A DNA stretch of 24,547 nucleotides from a virus, in the IMG/VR virus record IMGVR_UViG_3300028829_005657, positions 1-24,547 of that record; one strand, given 5' to 3'. Shown piece by piece: positions 19,694 through 24,547 of this stretch; positions within the stretch are counted from its first letter, which is position 1, and each line of letters begins with the position of its first letter. Position numbers and translations under genes: made by a program. The notes beneath the pieces were generated by a model. It saw only the letters and a program-made list of their open reading frames with translations, was not told where the DNA came from and ran no database searches.

Positions 19694-21844
19694 ATGTTAG
19701 AAGCAGAAGATGACTACAACGAGGAAGATACTAGTGCACCTAGTAATTTACCTGAATGGACTAGTGTACCTTCAATATCTGATTTGGAAAAAGACTTAAC
19801 AAGTGCCAAATCAGATCATAGTACTCAAGTAGCGAAGATAGACCGATACCTAGATAACTTGCATGTACGTGGTTCAGCGGCAGTTAAAAAACGTCCTAAT
19901 CGTTCATCTGTGCAGACTAAGCTTATACGTAAACAGGCAGAATGGCGGTACGCCGCATTGTCAGAAGCTTTTCTAAGTACTGAGAATATGTTCAGTATAC
20001 GTCCTACAACGCATGCAGATAAGCTAGCAGCACGCCAAAATAACCTTATTATAAACAATCAGTTTAATACACAAATTGAGAAGGTGGCTTTCATTGATGA
20101 GTATGTACGTACTGCTGTAGATGAAGGTACTATTATTGTACGTATTGGTTGGGAAGAAGAGATTGCTGTAGTTACTCGTACAGTACAAAACTATTCTTAT
20201 GCACCAACTAATGACCCTACAGTAGCGAAGCGCTTACAGAAGCTTATAGAGCTTTCTCAGTCAGAAGAGTATGACTTTGACTCGGTGCCTGAGCATAACA
20301 AAATAGCACTACAATACACGCAAGCTACTGGTATTCCTCACGTTGCTATACTAGAAGATGAGGAAGAAGTTAGCGAAGAACGTACTGTTAAAAACCAACC
20401 TACTTTAGAAATTTGTCACTATAAAAATGTGGTAGTTGATCCATCTTGTGAAGGTAAAATAGAAGATGCTAGATTTGTTGGGTATAACTTCACAAGTTCT
20501 TTATCTGGTTTAAAAGCACAAGGTATTTACTTTGATTTAGATAAAATTAGACCAGGCAGCAATGAAGCTTTGGCTCACCCTGATTACGAAGATGCTGATG
20601 AAAAGAGTTTTGAATTTAGCGACAAAGCACGTAAAGAATTAGTAGTTACAGAATATTGGGGTGATTGGGATATTCACGATGATGGTACTACTGTACCAAT
20701 TGTTGCTGCATGGGTTGGTAATATACTTATACGTATGGAAGAAAATCCATTCCCTGATAGAAAACCACCTTTTGAAATAGTTCAATATTTGCCAGTACGT
20801 AAAGCAATTTATGGTGAGCCAGATGGTGTACTTTTAGAAGACAACCAAAAAATTGCAGGTGCACTAACTCGCGCTATGATTGATATTGTGGCTCGTTCTG
20901 CAAATGGTCAACGTGGCGTACGTAACGATGCTCTTAATATTACTAACCGCCGTAAGTTTAAAGACGGTGATGATTTTGAGTTCCAAGGGCAAACTGATCC
21001 TAGCAAATTATTCTACATGAATAAGATGGAAGAAATTCCACAATCAGCACCCTTGATGTTACAGATGCAAAACCAAGAAGCTGAATCACTAACAGGTGTT
21101 CGTGCATTTGCCGGTGGCATTAGTGGTGATGGTTTAGGTGATGTAGCTACTGGTATCCGTGGCGCTTTAGATGCTGCAAGTAAACGTGAGCTTGGTATCC
21201 TACGAAGAATGTCAGACGGTCTTAAACGTGTGGCTCGTAGAATAATTGCAATGAATGGTGTTTATCTTTCTGAGCAAGAATACGTGCGTGTTACTGACGA
21301 TGTATTTGCTGACATTAGACGAGATGACTTAGCAGGTAATTTTGACCTAGTAGTTGATATTAGTTCTGCTGAAGTTGATAACGCTAAAGCGCAAGAGTTG
21401 GCTTTCATGCTACAGACTATGGGTAACAATATGATGCCTGAACTGTCGCAGAAGATTTTAGCTAACATTGCTCGTCTACGTAAAATGCCTGCATTGGCTA
21501 AAGAGTTAGAAGAGTTCAAACCGACTCCTGACCCATTAGCACAACGTGAACAAGAATTACGTATTGCTGTTCTTGAAGCTGAGTTACAGAAGAAAACTAT
21601 CGAACCTATGTCAGAACAAGCTAAGGCTGTACTGGATAGAGCTAAAGCAGTAACCGAAGCTAGTAAGGCTCGTAAGTTGGATTCGGAAGCTGATATAAAC
21701 TCTCTGGATTTCGTAGAGAAAGAGTCTGGTACAACTCAAGAGCGTGACTTGCAGAAACAAAAAGCCCAAGCCCAAGGAAACATGGAACTTGAGATTATAA
21801 AGAAACAACTTGAAAATTCGGGAGATAAGTCCCAGAATAACTAA
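19694..21844 (+). CDS. Portal protein (716 aa)
   Basis: Length and motifs fit the large portal proteins of N4/phiEco32-type podoviruses. An acidic N terminus is followed by RPNRSSVQTKLIRKQAEWRY at about residues 67-86, then AFLSTENMFSIRPTTHADKL at about 91-110. A central beta-rich part has NVVVDPSCEGKIEDARFVGY, and a helical part carries GVRAFAGGISGDGLGDVATG at about 475-494. The last 130 residues are coiled coil and charged. Twelve copies would form the DNA entry ring, dock the terminase and join the adaptor. AAGGCATATAA precedes the ATG. Transcribed divergently from the MazG-like gene. Confidence 0.85.
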   Translation: MLEAEDDYNEEDTSAPSNLPEWTSVPSISDLEKDLTSAKSDHSTQVAKIDRYLDNLHVRGSAAVKKRPNRSSVQTKLIRKQAEWRYAALSEAFLSTENMFSIRPTTHADKLAARQNNLIINNQFNTQIEKVAFIDEYVRTAVDEGTIIVRIGWEEEIAVVTRTVQNYSYAPTNDPTVAKRLQKLIELSQSEEYDFDSVPEHNKIALQYTQATGIPHVAILEDEEEVSEERTVKNQPTLEICHYKNVVVDPSCEGKIEDARFVGYNFTSSLSGLKAQGIYFDLDKIRPGSNEALAHPDYEDADEKSFEFSDKARKELVVTEYWGDWDIHDDGTTVPIVAAWVGNILIRMEENPFPDRKPPFEIVQYLPVRKAIYGEPDGVLLEDNQKIAGALTRAMIDIVARSANGQRGVRNDALNITNRRKFKDGDDFEFQGQTDPSKLFYMNKMEEIPQSAPLMLQMQNQEAESLTGVRAFAGGISGDGLGDVATGIRGALDAASKRELGILRRMSDGLKRVARRIIAMNGVYLSEQEYVRVTDDVFADIRRDDLAGNFDLVVDISSAEVDNAKAQELAFMLQTMGNNMMPELSQKILANIARLRKMPALAKELEEFKPTPDPLAQREQELRIAVLEAELQKKTIEPMSEQAKAVLDRAKAVTEASKARKLDSEADINSLDFVEKESGTTQERDLQKQKAQAQGNMELEIIKKQLENSGDKSQNN

Positions 21845-21865
21845 GTTCCTGATATGAAAACCCTA

Positions 21866-21888
21866 AAGCCATAGTACATCTATGGCTT
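21866..21888 (+). terminator. Hairpin after the portal gene
   Basis: AAGCCATAG pairs with CTATGGCTT around a 5-base loop. Outer ATGAAA/TTTCAT can pair further. It is followed by ACTTTCATGTTT, too broken a U-tract for a strong terminator. It may set the ratio of portal to capsid message or act as a processing site. Confidence 0.5.
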
Positions 21889-21949
21889 ACTTTCATGTTT
21901 AATAAGCAATCTCGCCAATGAGGTGAGGACACAAAAAAAGGTAATACAA

Positions 21950-22279
21950 ATGTCAAATGCACATCTTACGTTAGAAGCCGCGAATAAACTGATCAGCAAA
22001 AAACAAGCACTAGGTCGCTTACTACAAAACCCAGATTTCAAAGCAGTGGTTCTTGATGGTTATTTTAAAGATGAATGTGTTCGTCTTGTTATGGCTAAAG
22101 GCACTCCTTCTATGGATTCACCTGAAGCTCAAGCTGCTGTAATCCGTGACATTGATTCTATTAGCTCATTCAAAGGTTACTTACAAGTAATCGAACACGA
22201 AGCAAACCTAGCTGAAAAAGCTATTGAAGACCACAATGAAGATGTTTCTGATGGTCCTGCTGACTCAGACGAAGAATAA
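21950..22279 (+). CDS. Small helical protein between portal and scaffold (109 aa)
   Basis: ATG 21950 has AAAGGTAAT upstream. An earlier GTG at 21923 lies in the leader and is unlikely. The protein is mostly helical, with RLLQNPDFKAVVLDGYFKDE at residues 23-42, then CVRLVMAKGTPSMDSPEAQA, and a very acidic end. This N.dFk.v...Yf.dE.vRL pattern occurs in small proteins at this position in many podoviruses. Its role in head assembly is presumed, not known. It lies 17 bases before the scaffold gene, so the two are made together. Confidence 0.6.
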   Translation: MSNAHLTLEAANKLISKKQALGRLLQNPDFKAVVLDGYFKDECVRLVMAKGTPSMDSPEAQAAVIRDIDSISSFKGYLQVIEHEANLAEKAIEDHNEDVSDGPADSDEE

Positions 22280-22295
22280 TTAAAGGAGCTATGTG

Positions 22296-23363
22296 ATGAG
22301 TGATCCAAGTTTCGATGATATTGAAAATATGTCTGATGAAGATTTCATGAATATGGAACTACCAGACTATGATGTTTCAAGCGAAGCTGCGGAATCAGTT
22401 GAAGACGAAGACGAGGAAGGTGCTTTAGCACCTGAATCGGATGAAGTCGAAACGGATGAACTTGATGAACAAGAAGAAACCGATGAAACTGATGATGCGG
22501 AAGAAGATGATGCTACGGAAGAAGAAGAAGAAACTGCAGAAAATCCTGCGGAAGAATCGGAAGCCGAAGATCCACTAGCAGAGCTATATAAACCATTCAA
22601 AGCTAACAAGCGTGAAATGGCAGTTACTTCTATTGAAGAAGCTCGTACCCTAATGAAGATGGGTGCTAACTACAGTAAGAAGATGGCTGCTATTAAACCT
22701 CTTACCCGTGTAGGTCATATGCTTGAGAAGCATGGCTTAATGGATGAAGAGAAGCTTAGTTACTTAATCGACTTACACAACAAAAATCCACAAGCTATTA
22801 ATAAAATGATTGCAGATAGTGGTATAGACCCACTTGACGTAAACACTGAAGATAGCGCAGAATACAAACCAAAGTCTTATGCACCTAGTGATAGTGAGAT
22901 GGTTTTAGATGATGTCATCCGTGAAATTGAAGGCACTGACTCATTCACCAAAACTATTGATACAGTAACTAAATCATGGGACAAAGCATCAAGTGCATCA
23001 ATTGTAGCTGCCCCACAAGAACTCATTCACTTGAATGAGCAAATGGGTAACGGCGTATTTGATTTAATCTCTGGTGAAGTAGACCGCCAACGTACCTTTA
23101 ATGGTTTAGTTGGTTTAAGTGATTTTGAGGCATACAAGAAAGTCGGTGCAGAATTATTAGAACGTGCCAATGCTGGTCAACAGCAAGCCGCTCCTAAATC
23201 TGAGAGTACTCAATCTAAGTCTAAGCCTGTAAATAAAAAACGTGTAGCTATCCCTAAAAAGAGAACCACTACACACACATCAAATGACCTCTTAGAACTA
23301 GATGCTTTAAGCAACTTGTCTGATGAAGAATTTGATAAACAATTTGATAAAAAGTTTAGATAA
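22296..23363 (+). CDS. Capsid scaffolding protein (355 aa)
   Basis: AGGAG seven bases before ATG 22296 sets the start. A GTG one codon earlier is less likely. Residues 6-95 are extremely acidic (runs of Glu/Asp/Thr). Residues 100-190 hold the core seen in phiEco32/N4-type scaffolds: ARTLMKMGANYSKKM, then GHMLEKHGLMDEEKLSYLID and NPQAINKMIADSGIDPLDV. The C terminus is basic and then ends LSDEEFDKQFDKKFR, suited to contact the capsid protein. It guides capsid assembly and leaves before DNA packaging. The neighbours, portal before and capsid protein after, support this. The antisense Ser-rich frame is a shadow of the acidic run. Confidence 0.8.
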   Translation: MSDPSFDDIENMSDEDFMNMELPDYDVSSEAAESVEDEDEEGALAPESDEVETDELDEQEETDETDDAEEDDATEEEEETAENPAEESEAEDPLAELYKPFKANKREMAVTSIEEARTLMKMGANYSKKMAAIKPLTRVGHMLEKHGLMDEEKLSYLIDLHNKNPQAINKMIADSGIDPLDVNTEDSAEYKPKSYAPSDSEMVLDDVIREIEGTDSFTKTIDTVTKSWDKASSASIVAAPQELIHLNEQMGNGVFDLISGEVDRQRTFNGLVGLSDFEAYKKVGAELLERANAGQQQAAPKSESTQSKSKPVNKKRVAIPKKRTTTHTSNDLLELDALSNLSDEEFDKQFDKKFR

Positions 23364-23383
23364 CTTAATTAGGAAGTACTCTT

Positions 23384-24547
23384 ATGACTATGCAATATAA
23401 TAATCCGGCGGGTGGCGTAGACTCTACGATCGGCGGCGAACAAATGAATACGTTTCTGTACCAACGTAAAGCGTTAACAGAAACTCGTAAAAAGCAAGTG
23501 TTCACACAGCTATCAGATACTTTTGGTATGCCTAAGCACATGGGTAAAGAAATTAAGCGTTACGTTTACTTACCTTTACTTGATGACGCGAATATCAATG
23601 ACCAGGGTATTGATGCAAATGGCGCGACAGTAACTCAAGAAGTTACTATTGAATTACTACCACCTGAAAATACTTCTACTGGTAATGGTTACGTTACTTT
23701 GTATGCTGTAGGTGAAGGTAGCTCTGCTGCTAATGCATTGGCTGCTGCTAAAACACGTGCGCTTGATTACTTCAAAGAGTACGGTATTTTTGACACCGAC
23801 TACAATACGTCTAAAGCTGCTGCTGTAACTGCTGGTTGGACTATTGTTGATACACTAGGCGCAGTTGCTGCATCTGGTAATCTTTATGGTTCAAGTAAAG
23901 ATATGGGTAAGATGGTTTCTAAGATGCCATTGTTATCTGAAAACGGTGGTCGTGTTAACCGCGTTGGCTTCAAGCGTGTGCAAATCAAAGGCTCTATTGA
24001 AAAAATGGGTTTCTTTGACGAATACACTAAAGAGTCTATGGATTTCGATTCTGATTCTGAAAAGCAAATGCACATTAACCGTGAAATGCTTAACGGTGCT
24101 TTAGAAATTACCGAAGATGCTATCCAAATTGATTTGATCAATGGTGCTGGCGTTGTGCGTTTCGGTGGTGAAGCAATGGCAACTAACGAAGTAACTGGTG
24201 AAGTTGGTGGTTTAGCTTCTGAGATCACTTATGAAGACCTTATGCGTCTTGGTATCGACTTAGACAACAACCGTTGTCCTAAGAATACTAAGCTTATTAC
24301 TGGTACTCGTATGGTTGATACTCGCGTTATTAATGGCGCTCGTTACCTATACATCGGTTCAGAACTTAAACCAATGTTTAAGCGTATGGCTGATACATTC
24401 GGCAACCAAGCTTTCATCTCAGTAGAAAAATATGCTGCTGGTGCTGGTTCAATTGCAGAAGGTGAAATCGGTTCTGTTGATGAGTTCCGTATCATCGTTG
24501 TTCCTGAGATGGCTCATTGGGCTGGCGAAGGTGCACCTGTTACTGAT
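23384..24547 (+). CDS. Major capsid protein, N4 gp56 family (partial, 388 codons)
   Basis: Open from ATG 23384, with AGGAAG upstream, to the end of the window, so the C terminus is missing. It has the N4 gp56-type capsid features: an N-terminal KALTETRKKQVFTQLSDTFG segment, then FKRVQIKGSIEKMGFFDEYT, a helical INREMLNGALEITEDAIQID, and the late TGTRMVDTRVINGARYLYIG at about codons 305-325. Codon use is richer in common host codons than in the early genes, as expected of a highly expressed gene. It forms the capsid shell with the scaffold encoded just upstream. The antisense ORF at 23884-24228 is a shadow. Confidence 0.88.
   Translation, partial: MTMQYNNPAGGVDSTIGGEQMNTFLYQRKALTETRKKQVFTQLSDTFGMPKHMGKEIKRYVYLPLLDDANINDQGIDANGATVTQEVTIELLPPENTSTGNGYVTLYAVGEGSSAANALAAAKTRALDYFKEYGIFDTDYNTSKAAAVTAGWTIVDTLGAVAASGNLYGSSKDMGKMVSKMPLLSENGGRVNRVGFKRVQIKGSIEKMGFFDEYTKESMDFDSDSEKQMHINREMLNGALEITEDAIQIDLINGAGVVRFGGEAMATNEVTGEVGGLASEITYEDLMRLGIDLDNNRCPKNTKLITGTRMVDTRVINGARYLYIGSELKPMFKRMADTFGNQAFISVEKYAAGAGSIAEGEIGSVDEFRIIVVPEMAHWAGEGAPVTD

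Noticed and set aside
22367-22609. Antisense Ser-rich ORF
   Set aside because: Mirror image of the acidic GAA/GAT run in the scaffold gene, with no start signals.
23884-24228. Antisense ORF within the capsid gene
   Set aside because: The plus-strand frame is continuous and matches the N4 gp56 capsid family, so the antisense frame is a shadow.
1-24547. tRNA genes, CRISPR arrays, insertion sequences, integrase
   Set aside because: No cloverleaf, regular spaced repeats, transposase or recombinase motifs were seen on reading both strands. A dedicated tRNA scan was not possible here.

Overview
The window looks like part of a tailed-phage genome (or a prophage of one) infecting a Gram-negative, probably gammaproteobacterial host. 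It is AT-rich, densely packed and has many 1-11 bp gene overlaps. It carries a full packaging and head-assembly set: small and large terminase, portal, scaffold and an N4 gp56-type major capsid protein that runs off the right end. The order portal, small acidic-tailed protein, acidic scaffold, N4 gp56-type capsid recalls podoviruses of the phiEco32/N4 type. That placement rests on protein motifs and remembered gene order, not on a search. Nothing in the sequence fixes the host. I saw no tRNA gene, CRISPR array, insertion sequence or integrase.

Layout. (1) About 0.13-5.53 kb, minus strand: a run of 16 small genes plus one apparent frameshifted remnant, read leftwards into a strong terminator at 125-150. 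Most encode unknown, short, often membrane-bound proteins, as expected of an early, host-takeover block. Four are diverged paralogues of one another. A short hairpin, GTGCGNAGCACT, recurs in the leaders of several of these genes. (2) 5.53-6.0 kb: a 470 bp divergent control region without a credible gene. (3) 6.0-9.35 kb, plus strand: a winged-helix protein, a gp49/66-family protein, a DUF2829 protein of the Tad2 anti-Thoeris type, then two small proteins and a stand-alone SGNH-esterase/receptor-type protein. (4) 9.48-16.83 kb, plus: terminase subunits, a probable head-tail adaptor, a tail fibre carrying a second copy of the SGNH module, a beta-helix tailspike, a membrane/coiled-coil protein and a complete CheY-like response-regulator receiver domain. 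(5) 16.84-19.60 kb, minus: MazG-like nucleotide pyrophosphohydrolase with a Cys-pair N terminus, helix-turn-helix-like protein, dNMP kinase, M15-type endolysin and an alpha/beta hydrolase, ending at a bidirectional terminator. (6) 19.69 kb to the end, plus: portal, small protein, scaffold, capsid.

How it works together: regions 4 and 6 build and fill the particle. The two SGNH proteins and the beta-helix protein probably recognise or modify surface polysaccharide. Region 5 combines nucleotide supply with lysis. Region 1 and the DUF2829 protein are the likely host-takeover and anti-defence part. The most unusual items are the phage-encoded receiver domain, the four-member early paralogue family, the repeated leader hairpin, and the duplicated SGNH fibre module.
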